Source: an uncultured Collinsella sp. (GTDB lineage: Bacteria > Actinomycetota > Coriobacteriia > Coriobacteriales > Coriobacteriaceae). Taken from it: 18,660 bases of DNA. Numbering within the stretch: position 1 is the first letter of the stretch; each line of letters starts with the position of its first letter. The position numbers were made by a program, and so were the translations under genes. Location of the stretch: the NCBI GenBank assembly GCA_900543845.1, contig UQTD01000037.1, positions 1 to 18,660 on the forward strand, in the 5' to 3' direction. The notes beneath the pieces were generated by a model, which saw only the letters and a list, made by a program, of their open reading frames with translations, was not told the origin of the DNA and searched no databases. Below, piece after piece: positions 7,721 through 14,834 of the stretch.

Positions 7721-7779
7721 AAGCGCGTGCCCGTTGTCCACCTCGGGACGATTCTCGGAGTTCGGTACGTTTTCTTATG

Positions 7780-7863
7780 AAATTGAACTTTCGAATGAGG
7801 TACGGCGCTATACTGCTTGCTAAATTGAACTCAGGTTCAATTCGTGTTCTATAAATTGAACTT
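7780..7863 (+). promoter_or_regulatory. promoter with an array of AAATTGAAC operators
   Basis: Three direct copies of AAATTGAAC lie at 7780-7788, 7822-7830 and 7853-7861. An inverted copy at 7835-7842 makes a perfect palindrome, AATTGAAC-TCAG-GTTCAATT (7823-7842). A -10 box TATACT lies at 7809-7814. The first copy occupies the -35 area, and the second falls at the expected transcription start. This is the layout of a repressor array, most simply for the XRE domain encoded just downstream. Confidence 0.75.
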
Positions 7864-7882
7864 TGCCAGCAAGGAGGTTCTA

Positions 7883-9403
7883 GTGGCCCAAGAGACGTTT
7901 AGCGATCGCCTGCGGCAGACTATGTCCGATCGCGACTTTCGCCAGTCGGACGTAATCCGCGCATCGGAGATGCTCGGCAAAAAACTCGGCAAGAGTCAGA
8001 TGAGCCAATATGTGAGCGGCAAGACGATTCCGCGGCGCGATGTGGCAGAGCTGCTCGCCCGCATTTTGGAGGTCGATGTTACCTGGCTGCTTGCCGGTGA
8101 CGCCGATCAAGGCGAGGCATCATCGCCCCGTAACGTTTCCAAGTCCGAACCCCATCCCTCAGCTCAAATTCCAAGGAGCACCACCATGCGTACTTTTTCT
8201 AAATCCACCAAGCTTGATAACGTCCTGTATGATGTGCGCGGTCCCGTCGTCGACGAGGCTGCCCGTATGGAGGACGAGGGCGAGCGCATCCTCAAGCTCA
8301 ATATCGGCAACCCGGCGCCCTTCGGTTTCCGCACGCCTGACGAGGTTATCAAGGACATGCGCCAGCAGCTGCCCGACTGCGAAGGCTATTCCAACTCGCG
8401 TGGCCTGTTCTCCGCGCGCAAGGCGATCATGCAGTACTCGCAGATCAAGGGCCTGCCCAACGTTCAGATGGAGCACATCTACACGGGCAACGGCGTGTCC
8501 GAGCTCATTCAGCTTTCGATGAACGCGCTGCTCGACAATGGCGACGAGATTCTAATCCCCAGCCCCGACTACCCGCTGTGGACGGCGTGCGCGACCCTTG
8601 CCGGCGGCCATCCTGTGCACTATCTGTGCGACGAGCAGGCCGATTGGTATCCCGACCTGGAGGATATGGAGTCCAAGATCACGAGCGCGACCAAAGCCCT
8701 CGTCATCATCAACCCCAACAACCCCACGGGTTCCGTCTATCCGCGCGAGGTGCTCGAGGGCATCGTCGAGGTTGCACGCAGGCATCAGCTGATGATCTTT
8801 GCCGATGAGATCTACGACCGCCTGTGCATGGACGGCTACGAGCACGTTTCGATTGCCTCGCTCGCTCCCGATCTGCCCTGCGTCACCTTTAGCGGCCTTT
8901 CCAAGTCGCATATGATCGCGGGCTATCGCATTGGCTGGATGGTGCTTTCGGGCAACCAACGCTGCATGAGCGACTTCATCATGGGCGTCAACATGCTCTC
9001 TAACATGCGCCTGTGCTCCAACGTGCCGGCCCAGTCGATCGTCCAGACGGCGCTCGGTGGCCATCAGTCGGTTAACGACTACATCCGCCCCGGCGGTCGT
9101 GTCTACGAGCAGCGCAACTTTGTGTATGAGGCGCTCAACAAGATCGACGGCATCTCGGTGGTTAAGCCACGTGCGGCGTTCTACATCTTCCCCAAGATGG
9201 ATGTTAAAAAGTTCAACATCACCGATGACGAGCAGTTCGCCCTTGACCTGCTGCACGAGAAGAAGATCCTGATCACGCGCGGCGGCGGCTTCAACTGGGC
9301 TGAGCCCGACCACTTCCGCATCGTGTACCTGCCGCGCATGGAAGTACTCAAAGAGTCCCTTGAAGACCTCGCCGACTTCTTTGACCATTACCGTCAATCA
9401 TAA
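7883..9403 (+). CDS. alaA: XRE-type DNA-binding domain fused to AlaA-like aminotransferase
   Basis: A 506-residue fusion. Residues about 5-75 form an XRE/Cro-type helix-turn-helix (SQMSQYVSGKTIPRRDVAELLARIL, with DVTWLLAGD at its end). After a linker of about 25 residues, an aminotransferase of PLP fold type I begins at Met102. It closely resembles E. coli AlaA from the start (SKSTKLDNV, VRGPV, LNIGNPAPFGF) and has the PLP lysine Lys341 in SGLSK plus INPNNPTG and ADEIYD. AlaA makes alanine from pyruvate and glutamate. The GTG at 7883 has AAGGAGG (7871-7877) in front. Met102 (8186) also has its own AAGGAG at a proper distance, so an enzyme-only product may be made as well. A sensor-repressor that is also an enzyme is my inference. 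The gene symbol applies to the catalytic part. Confidence 0.9.
   Translation: MAQETFSDRLRQTMSDRDFRQSDVIRASEMLGKKLGKSQMSQYVSGKTIPRRDVAELLARILEVDVTWLLAGDADQGEASSPRNVSKSEPHPSAQIPRSTTMRTFSKSTKLDNVLYDVRGPVVDEAARMEDEGERILKLNIGNPAPFGFRTPDEVIKDMRQQLPDCEGYSNSRGLFSARKAIMQYSQIKGLPNVQMEHIYTGNGVSELIQLSMNALLDNGDEILIPSPDYPLWTACATLAGGHPVHYLCDEQADWYPDLEDMESKITSATKALVIINPNNPTGSVYPREVLEGIVEVARRHQLMIFADEIYDRLCMDGYEHVSIASLAPDLPCVTFSGLSKSHMIAGYRIGWMVLSGNQRCMSDFIMGVNMLSNMRLCSNVPAQSIVQTALGGHQSVNDYIRPGGRVYEQRNFVYEALNKIDGISVVKPRAAFYIFPKMDVKKFNITDDEQFALDLLHEKKILITRGGGFNWAEPDHFRIVYLPRMEVLKESLEDLADFFDHYRQS
8173..8188 (+). promoter_or_regulatory. internal ribosome binding site and ATG for a separate aminotransferase
   Basis: AAGGAG (8173-8178) lies seven bases before the in-frame ATG at 8186. 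That ATG is exactly where the sequence similar to stand-alone AlaA begins. This would give a 405-residue enzyme, the normal family length. Confidence 0.6.
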
Positions 9404-9425
9404 CGACAGAGATAGTCTGTCATTT

Positions 9426-9464
9426 AACGGGCGGCCCGTAACAGATTCGGGTCGCCCGTTTTCT
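9426..9464 (+). terminator. rho-independent terminator after the aminotransferase
   Basis: A 13-bp stem (9426-9438 with 9448-9460, one G-U pair) with a nine-base loop is followed by TTTTCTGTT. Confidence 0.92.
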
Positions 9465-9532
9465 GTTAAAGCTCGCGTTGTCGGTGTCTCGATCGTTTGG
9501 GCGAGTGGGAATCGCGTGTGAACGGAAAACTA

Positions 9533-9598
9533 TATTCCAAAATGGAATACAGTGTGCTTCAACTGGAATTGATGTCCGTGTGTCCGCTTTTTTAGAAT
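9533..9598 (+). promoter_or_regulatory. LysR-regulated promoter of the amidohydrolase-ceramidase-PTS operon
   Basis: A palindrome TATTCCA-AAA-TGGAATA (9533-9549) is followed 21 bases later by a half-site TGGAAT (9564-9569). Next come TTGATG (9569-9574), an 18-base spacer and TAGAAT (9593-9598). With transcription starting near 9605, the palindrome is centred near -64 and the half-site abuts the -35 box. These are the two positions LysR-type activators use. The LysR gene at the end of the operon is the likely partner. Confidence 0.72.
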
Positions 9599-9630
9599 GT
9601 TCTCGACAAGATGAAAGGCGGTCCCCACCA

Positions 9631-10665
9631 ATGATTATCGATGCAAATTCCTACTGGTTTGACGAGCGCATCTTCCATGACGAGACACTCTGTGAACAGT
9701 TTTTGGCCGAGGTGCCCCGCGCTTACGACACCGAGGGCTACCTGACCGTAAGCCCCACGGGCAAGCGACAGATTGTGATCGAAAAGCCCGCTGGCTTCCC
9801 AGGCCTCAACTATATCGAGGGAGACTACACCCTTGAGAAGCGTCTGGCGGACATGGACGAGGCGGGGGTCGATAAAGCGATTCTCAAACTCCCCGGCTGC
9901 CATGAGTGGATGTCACTCGAGATGTGCCGGCGCTTCAACGACGGTATGGCCGCTGACGCAAAAGCGTCGAACGGTCGCTTGATACCGCTTGTCGCCGTGC
10001 CTCCCTTTGGCACCGAGGCGAACCTCGAGGAGCTCGATCGCAGGCTCGACGAGGGTTTCGCGGGCGTGCAGCTCTGCGCCCACTACGGCAGGCGCTATCT
10101 CGACGATCCGATCTTTTCGAGCTTTTTTGAGCGACTGAACGAACGCAGCGTCACCGTTTACGTGCACCATGTGCCCGTACCGGTCGAGAACACGTCTCTG
10201 CTCACATACGACAACCTGCGTCGCTCCTACGGCCGTTGCGTCGACCAGACCACGGCAATCGGTCGTGAAATCTTCAGCGACTTCTTCGAGCGTTATCCCA
10301 ACGTCAAGATGGTCCACTCCATGCTCGGTGGCGCTTATTTTGCGTTTAAGGAGATGCTGCTGCCGCACGGTCCCAAGCGTCCAGATGCCTCGGGTCGCTT
10401 CCAGACCGATACCGAGACGGTCTCCAAGCGTCTTGAGAACAACGTTTATTTCGACATGTCCCATGCTCAGCCCTGGGGCGAGACGCTTCTTGCCTGTGCG
10501 GTTGAAGTCCTTGGTGCAGACCATATTGTCTTTGGTACGAGTTATCCCGTTAAACGCGAGTGGCTAACAGAGGGTGTCGCCTGCGTCCGCGCCACAGATT
10601 TAAGTGATACGGACAAGGACCTTATGCTTGGCGGCACGGCACAGCGCTTGTACGGCATCGAGTGA
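9631..10665 (+). CDS. amidohydrolase-2 (ACMSD-like) family protein with altered metal site
   Basis: A 344-residue TIM-barrel protein of the amidohydrolase-2 family, which includes decarboxylases and hydrolases of small carboxylic acids. Family features include RLADMDEAGVDKAI (71-84), RLIPLVAVPP (116-125), the histidines His179/180 and His229, and the closing GGTAQRLYGI. The usual N-terminal HxH after Ile-Asp is replaced by Asn6 and Tyr8 (IDANSYW). The late Asp of the GSDYP-type motif is Ser304 (FGTSYP). Most metal ligands are therefore missing, suggesting a metal-independent enzyme or a changed role. The ATG at 9631 has AAAGGCGG upstream and lies about 26 bases after the predicted transcription start. 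It is the first gene of the operon, with a 26-base gap to the next. The substrate is unknown. Confidence 0.82.
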   Translation: MIIDANSYWFDERIFHDETLCEQFLAEVPRAYDTEGYLTVSPTGKRQIVIEKPAGFPGLNYIEGDYTLEKRLADMDEAGVDKAILKLPGCHEWMSLEMCRRFNDGMAADAKASNGRLIPLVAVPPFGTEANLEELDRRLDEGFAGVQLCAHYGRRYLDDPIFSSFFERLNERSVTVYVHHVPVPVENTSLLTYDNLRRSYGRCVDQTTAIGREIFSDFFERYPNVKMVHSMLGGAYFAFKEMLLPHGPKRPDASGRFQTDTETVSKRLENNVYFDMSHAQPWGETLLACAVEVLGADHIVFGTSYPVKREWLTEGVACVRATDLSDTDKDLMLGGTAQRLYGIE

Positions 10666-10691
10666 GCGACAGATAAAGGAGGGCGTTCGCC

Positions 10692-11960
10692 ATGGATAAG
10701 GGAGAGATGAAGGCCGGAGCCGCCCGGGTGGCCATTAACTTAGAGGACGTATTGCCGTTCGACGGTTTCGACGCACTCCGTCATGAAATCTTTGCCCGTG
10801 CCTTCGTGGTCGAAGGGATGGGGCGGCGCGCTTGCATCCTTTCACTTGAGGTTACCTCGATCGCTCCGGCCCTACTCGTCGATCTGCGTGAGGTTGTCAA
10901 GGATGTCTCCAATTGCGACGGCGCCTTTTCTTGGGTGGTCCCGACCCACACGTTTTCTGCGCCTCACGTGCGCACCCCTGGGCATCTGGCCGACACCGAT
11001 GCCCGCGATCGAAATGAGCGCTATCGTGCCGCGCTCATCGCCGCGACACGCGCGGCTGTTGAGCAGGCGGTTGCGGGCATTCGCTCTGTCACGCTCGCCT
11101 CGGCGGAGGGCTACTGTCCTGTGAACGTTAACCGCGACATTGAGACGCCGGCCGGCTGGTGGCTGGGAGTAGACCCCAAGGGGTTTGCCGACCACGCGAT
11201 GCCCATACTTGTCGCGAGGGATGCCGAGGGCGGGCTCGTTGCCATGCTTGCGACGGCTGATGTCCAGTCTTCCGTGCTCGACGGATCGCACGATTCTCAG
11301 GGGAAGCGCTTGGTGAGCGGGGACCTCTTTGGCTTTGCCGCCACGGCTCTCGAGCGCGAATTGGGCGGAGTCGTGTTGCTGCTGCCCGGTGCCGCGGGGG
11401 ATCAGAGTCCGGCGGAGCGCGCCGTGACCGTTGCGTTCGATTCGACCGGGGCGAAGCAAACGTTAGATGCTCACGAGAGTGGATATCGCATGCTGCATCG
11501 ACAGGGTCGCGCTATGAGCGATGCGTTGATTGAGGCCGTCCGTGCGGCGCGTGAGGACGATGCCATCGGCGTCGATGCTCGCACGGTCGACGTCCTTTTG
11601 CCCGCCCAGACGCGCGCCGACTTCTGCTCATTGGCCCCGCATCGAACTTATGAGTTTCATGCGGCAGGCGAACAGCGTACGAGGGTCTATTTACTTCGGC
11701 TGGGAAATGCCGAGTTCGTTGGTATCCAGCCCGAGGTTTCGAGCTCGTTTGGCGCCGCCGTGCGCGCCGCCCGATTCTGCCCCGTGCTCTTTGCCACGCT
11801 TGTCAACGGAGGGCAGAAGTATCTGCCGGCCCCCGATGCGTACGAGAAAATCACCTATGAGGCCATGAACTCCGGCTTTGCCGCCGGCTCCCATGAGCGC
11901 CTCCTCCAAACCATCCTTGCCGCTTTGAACGCGGCGCGACAAAAAGGAGAACTTGCATGA
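10692..11960 (+). CDS. neutral-ceramidase-like hydrolase, paralogue 1 (altered ligands)
   Basis: A 422-residue protein resembling the N-terminal catalytic domain of neutral/alkaline ceramidases, zinc amidases of N-acyl bonds. Visible family motifs are THTFSAPH (85-92, for THTHSGP), GAAGDQSP (233-240, the nucleophile-serine motif GDVSPN), a late PE motif (IQPEVSSSFG) and NGGQKYLPAPDAY followed by YEA. It differs from typical members: the second His of HxH is Phe88, and the His expected near residue 190 is Asp. There is no signal peptide, so it should act in the cytoplasm, unlike secreted ceramidases. The ATG is set by AAAGGAGGG (10675-10683). Its stop overlaps the next ATG, so the two ceramidase-like proteins are probably made together and may form a complex. 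The true substrate is unknown. Confidence 0.72.
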   Translation: MDKGEMKAGAARVAINLEDVLPFDGFDALRHEIFARAFVVEGMGRRACILSLEVTSIAPALLVDLREVVKDVSNCDGAFSWVVPTHTFSAPHVRTPGHLADTDARDRNERYRAALIAATRAAVEQAVAGIRSVTLASAEGYCPVNVNRDIETPAGWWLGVDPKGFADHAMPILVARDAEGGLVAMLATADVQSSVLDGSHDSQGKRLVSGDLFGFAATALERELGGVVLLLPGAAGDQSPAERAVTVAFDSTGAKQTLDAHESGYRMLHRQGRAMSDALIEAVRAAREDDAIGVDARTVDVLLPAQTRADFCSLAPHRTYEFHAAGEQRTRVYLLRLGNAEFVGIQPEVSSSFGAAVRAARFCPVLFATLVNGGQKYLPAPDAYEKITYEAMNSGFAAGSHERLLQTILAALNAARQKGELA

Positions 11961-13075
11961 ATATCGGACATGCACGCCGCAAGATTACCCCGCAAGGCGA
12001 CATCTATCTAATCGGATACCGTAACCTCCCCAACCGTCTGGAGCCTGCGACAGGCGTCCATGACGACGTCTTCGCCAACGCGATTCTTTTCCAGCAAGGC
12101 GAACGTGAAGTGTTTCTCTTTAATGCCGATGTCCTCGAGTTCGAGGAAAGCATGGCCGAGGAAGTCAAGACAATGCTCGCCGAGCGCTACGGCATTGACC
12201 GTGATTGCGTCCTGCTCTCGGCGACGCACGACCATACTTCAATCGTCGCTTACCACCGCAGCTGGTGGACGGGAAAATTCGACGAGAACTACTACCGCTG
12301 GTTCCTCGATACCATTTGCCAATGCTTTGAGGAGTGCCGCGCCAACGCACAGCCCGCGATTTGTCGCTTGGGCAAGCAGGTCATCACCGGTTTCTACGAC
12401 AACCGCATCATCCCAGGTGAACTCGCCGACAATGAGGTCATTGTCGTATCGTTCTTCGATACCGAAGGCAAGCCATTTGCGGGCTTTGTGAACTGGGCGG
12501 TGCATTCTGCCTGTGTCGGACCCGACTGCACGGAGCTCACGAGCGAACTCGCCGGTCTTACCGGCAAAAAGCTCGCTCAGAGTCTTGGTTACTATCCGGC
12601 CATGGTCGTCGGTGCTGCTGGCGACTGTAGCGACCGCAATTTTCGCCAGGGACGCGGTATTCCCGAGGTTGAGCGTGTTTCGACCGGTCTTGCCGAGGCG
12701 ATTTCCCAGATCAAGCTCGATCGCGAGGTCGTTCTTGACCGCATCGAGCCTCAGACGTTCTATCACACCGTTGCCCATGACGACTTTTCGCTCACGCTTA
12801 AGTGTGCCGTCATCAGTCTGGGCGGCCTGCATCTCTTTGTGTTCCCGAGTGAGCTTGGCAGCGACCTGGGCATTCGCATGAAGCGCGAATGCCCGGTCGA
12901 GGGAATAGTCTGCGGTTACACCAACGGCTATTTTGAGTATTTCCTTCCGGCGCGCGAGTACGGCCTCTCCTTTGAGACCGAGCGTACTCAGATTCCCCAG
13001 GGTGAACCGGAACGTCTGTGTGACAAGTTCTGCCAGACGACGAGACTTCTCGGCGCAGCAGCTTCGCGTCTGTAG
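11957..13075 (+). CDS. neutral-ceramidase-like hydrolase, paralogue 2
   Basis: A 372-residue protein, start overlapping the previous stop by four bases (ATGA). It keeps more of the ceramidase active-site pattern: ATHDHTS (His91, His93), NWAVHSACVGPD (His183), GAAGDCSDRN (219-228), FPSEL (Glu299) and GYTNGYFEYFLPAREY (from Tyr321). In the family, two His, one Glu and one Tyr hold zinc, and the Ser of the GDxS motif is the nucleophile; Ser225 would fill this role here. No signal peptide or C-terminal accessory domain is present, and the length is well short of secreted ceramidases (about 650 or more). With paralogue 1 it forms a tandem pair in which only this copy looks fully equipped. An amide- or ester-bearing sugar compound brought in by the downstream PTS is a reasonable substrate guess. 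Confidence 0.75.
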   Translation: MNIGHARRKITPQGDIYLIGYRNLPNRLEPATGVHDDVFANAILFQQGEREVFLFNADVLEFEESMAEEVKTMLAERYGIDRDCVLLSATHDHTSIVAYHRSWWTGKFDENYYRWFLDTICQCFEECRANAQPAICRLGKQVITGFYDNRIIPGELADNEVIVVSFFDTEGKPFAGFVNWAVHSACVGPDCTELTSELAGLTGKKLAQSLGYYPAMVVGAAGDCSDRNFRQGRGIPEVERVSTGLAEAISQIKLDREVVLDRIEPQTFYHTVAHDDFSLTLKCAVISLGGLHLFVFPSELGSDLGIRMKRECPVEGIVCGYTNGYFEYFLPAREYGLSFETERTQIPQGEPERLCDKFCQTTRLLGAAASRL

Positions 13076-13268
13076 ACCTGATTGCGTGGCATGGGCCAAT
13101 GAGGCTCACTGCCATGTGATCGGCATCTTCCATCTTCTCTGCCGTTTCCCATCCCGGGCGTACGTGCGTCTGCGGATTTCAAAGGGGGAAGCGGGTTCCT
13201 TGTCCTCCCACGTCGACTACGGAGGCATGAAATCTACGCTATGCCCCGCTCAGAAAAAGGAGAATTCC
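13076..13268 (+). other. 193-base intercistronic region with a hairpin
   Basis: No gene is visible. TGGCA (13087-13091) with TGCCA (13110-13114) and GGGCC (13093-13097) with GGCTC (13103-13107) form one hairpin with a small bulge and an AATGA-type loop. No T-run follows, so it is more likely a processing or stability element than a terminator. No clear promoter is seen for the PTS gene. Confidence 0.4.
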
Positions 13269-14711
13269 ATGAAATACCAGAAGCTTTGCGATGAAATCAT
13301 CACAAAGGTCGGTGGTCGAGACAATGTGTTAGACGTGAGCCACTGCATTACGCGTCTCCGCTTCCACCTCAAGGATGAATCGCTCGCCCAGACCAATGAG
13401 CTTAAGGCGACGAAGGGCGTCGTTGACGTCATCCAGGCCGGCGGACAGTATCAGGTCGTGATTGGTGCCACTGTCGAGGCCGTCTACAACGACCTTGTTC
13501 AGATTGGCGGGTTCGACTCCAAACCCGCACTCGATATCGATGAGGGCGACGACGTCAAAAAGGGCGATCCATTCTCGCGTCTGCTTGCCATCATCTCCGA
13601 GATCCTGCAACCGGTTCTTGGCGTGCTTATGGCCGGTGGCTTTATCAAGTCGATGCTCGCGCTCTGCACGGTTGCCGGTTGGCTTGCCAAGGACAGCAAT
13701 ACGTATGTGACGCTCTCGGCAATCGGAGATTCGGTCTTCTATTACTTTCCGCTAATCATTGGCTGGACGTCGGCCAAGAAGTTCGGACTTAAGCCCGTTA
13801 TGGGAATGGCGCTCGGTGGTATCCTCGTCTACCCGACGCTCGTTGCCCTTATGGGCGGAGATCCGCTCTACACGCTCGGCGCCGGCACGGTCTTCGAGTC
13901 CAATGTCTATGGTGATATTTTTGGCGTCCCGCTGATCATGCAGAATTACTCATCGACGATTCTGCCTGCGATCTTTATCGTCTGGATTGCCTCCAAGGTG
14001 CACAAGGCCCTTTCTAACGCGCTGCCCGCGCTTGTGAGCTCGTTCTTCTCCAACATCCTGACGCTCCTCATTTGCGGCATCCTTGGCCTGCTTGTGGTCG
14101 GTCCGGTCATGACGGTCCTCTCCAACATCGTTGCCCAGATCATTCTGATGCTCATCAACGTCCAGCCCGCCCTCGCCGGCTTTGTCATCGGCACGTTCTG
14201 GAGCCTGCTCGTCATGTTCGGCCTGCACTGGGGTATCATCCCGCTGTGGTTTCTCGATGTCGCAACCTACGGCTATGACCTCATTAACCCGCTCGTGTAT
14301 GCAGGCGGTTGTGCCATCGCCGGTGCTGTGCTTGGCATGGTCATCCGAACCAAGGACTCCGAGGAAAATGCTGCCGTCAACATTCCCGCCCTTGTCTCTT
14401 CGATTTTCGGTGTCAACGAGCCTGCGCTTTACGCCATCTTGCTGCCGCGTAAGCGTCTTATGTGGGCAACCTTTATTTCCGCTGGTGTAGGCGGCGCCAT
14501 TGCCGGCCTCATGGGTGCCAAACTCTATGCCTTCGGTGCCTCCGGCCCGCTCGGTTTCCCGAGCTTTATTAACCCTGCCGGCATCGACACGGGCTTTATC
14601 GGCCTTGTCATCTCCGGTGTGGTCGCTTTCGTTCTGGCTCTTGTCGCCGCTATGGCGATCGGTACCAGGAAGGACGAGGGCGGTAAGGCACTCAACATCT
14701 CGGTGGACTAG
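13269..14711 (+). CDS. PTS beta-glucoside-type transporter subunit EIIBC
   Basis: A 480-residue PTS permease. Residues 1-90 are the EIIB domain, with the phosphorylated Cys26 in SHCITRLRF; residues about 105-470 are the membrane EIIC domain with around ten segments. The pattern GDSVFYYFPLIIGWTSAKKFG and the overall order match the BglF/sucrose branch of the glucose superfamily. The usual GITEP motif of EIIC reads GVNEP (381-385). There is no EIIA domain, and none is encoded nearby, so an EIIA from elsewhere must supply the phosphate. The ATG at 13269 has AAAAAGGAG in front; an in-frame ATG at 13227 is too close to its GGAGG. It is the last gene of the operon and ends in a terminator. The transported sugar is unknown. 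Confidence 0.9.
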   Translation: MKYQKLCDEIITKVGGRDNVLDVSHCITRLRFHLKDESLAQTNELKATKGVVDVIQAGGQYQVVIGATVEAVYNDLVQIGGFDSKPALDIDEGDDVKKGDPFSRLLAIISEILQPVLGVLMAGGFIKSMLALCTVAGWLAKDSNTYVTLSAIGDSVFYYFPLIIGWTSAKKFGLKPVMGMALGGILVYPTLVALMGGDPLYTLGAGTVFESNVYGDIFGVPLIMQNYSSTILPAIFIVWIASKVHKALSNALPALVSSFFSNILTLLICGILGLLVVGPVMTVLSNIVAQIILMLINVQPALAGFVIGTFWSLLVMFGLHWGIIPLWFLDVATYGYDLINPLVYAGGCAIAGAVLGMVIRTKDSEENAAVNIPALVSSIFGVNEPALYAILLPRKRLMWATFISAGVGGAIAGLMGAKLYAFGASGPLGFPSFINPAGIDTGFIGLVISGVVAFVLALVAAMAIGTRKDEGGKALNISVD

Positions 14712-14731
14712 TCTGTCTGCGCACTTTAACT

Positions 14732-14779
14732 AAATATGCCTCGGACGGCGACGTGCCGCCCGAGGCATATTTGTGTTTC
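14732..14779 (+). terminator. terminator of the operon, between convergent genes
   Basis: A 13-bp stem, AAATATGCCTCGG (14732-14744) with CCGAGGCATATTT (14760-14772), has an inner CGGC/GCCG stem and is followed by TTGTGTTT. It lies between the convergent PTS and LysR genes and may serve both, though the minus-strand side lacks a T-run. Confidence 0.85.
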
Positions 14780-14834
14780 GTGCCGCTGCCAGCGTGTTTG
14801 CGGACACAAGTCTGCGGTTGTGGAGCAGCGGGGA

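Noticed and set aside
7844..7882. ATG start 13 codons before the fusion gene's GTG
   Set aside because: It overlaps the operator array and has no ribosome binding site, while GTG at 7883 follows AAGGAGG.
13227..13271. Upstream ATG giving a 14-residue longer EIIBC
   Set aside because: The GGAGG lies only one base before this ATG, too close for initiation, while the ATG at 13269 has AAAAAGGAG at a normal distance and matches where the EIIB domain begins.
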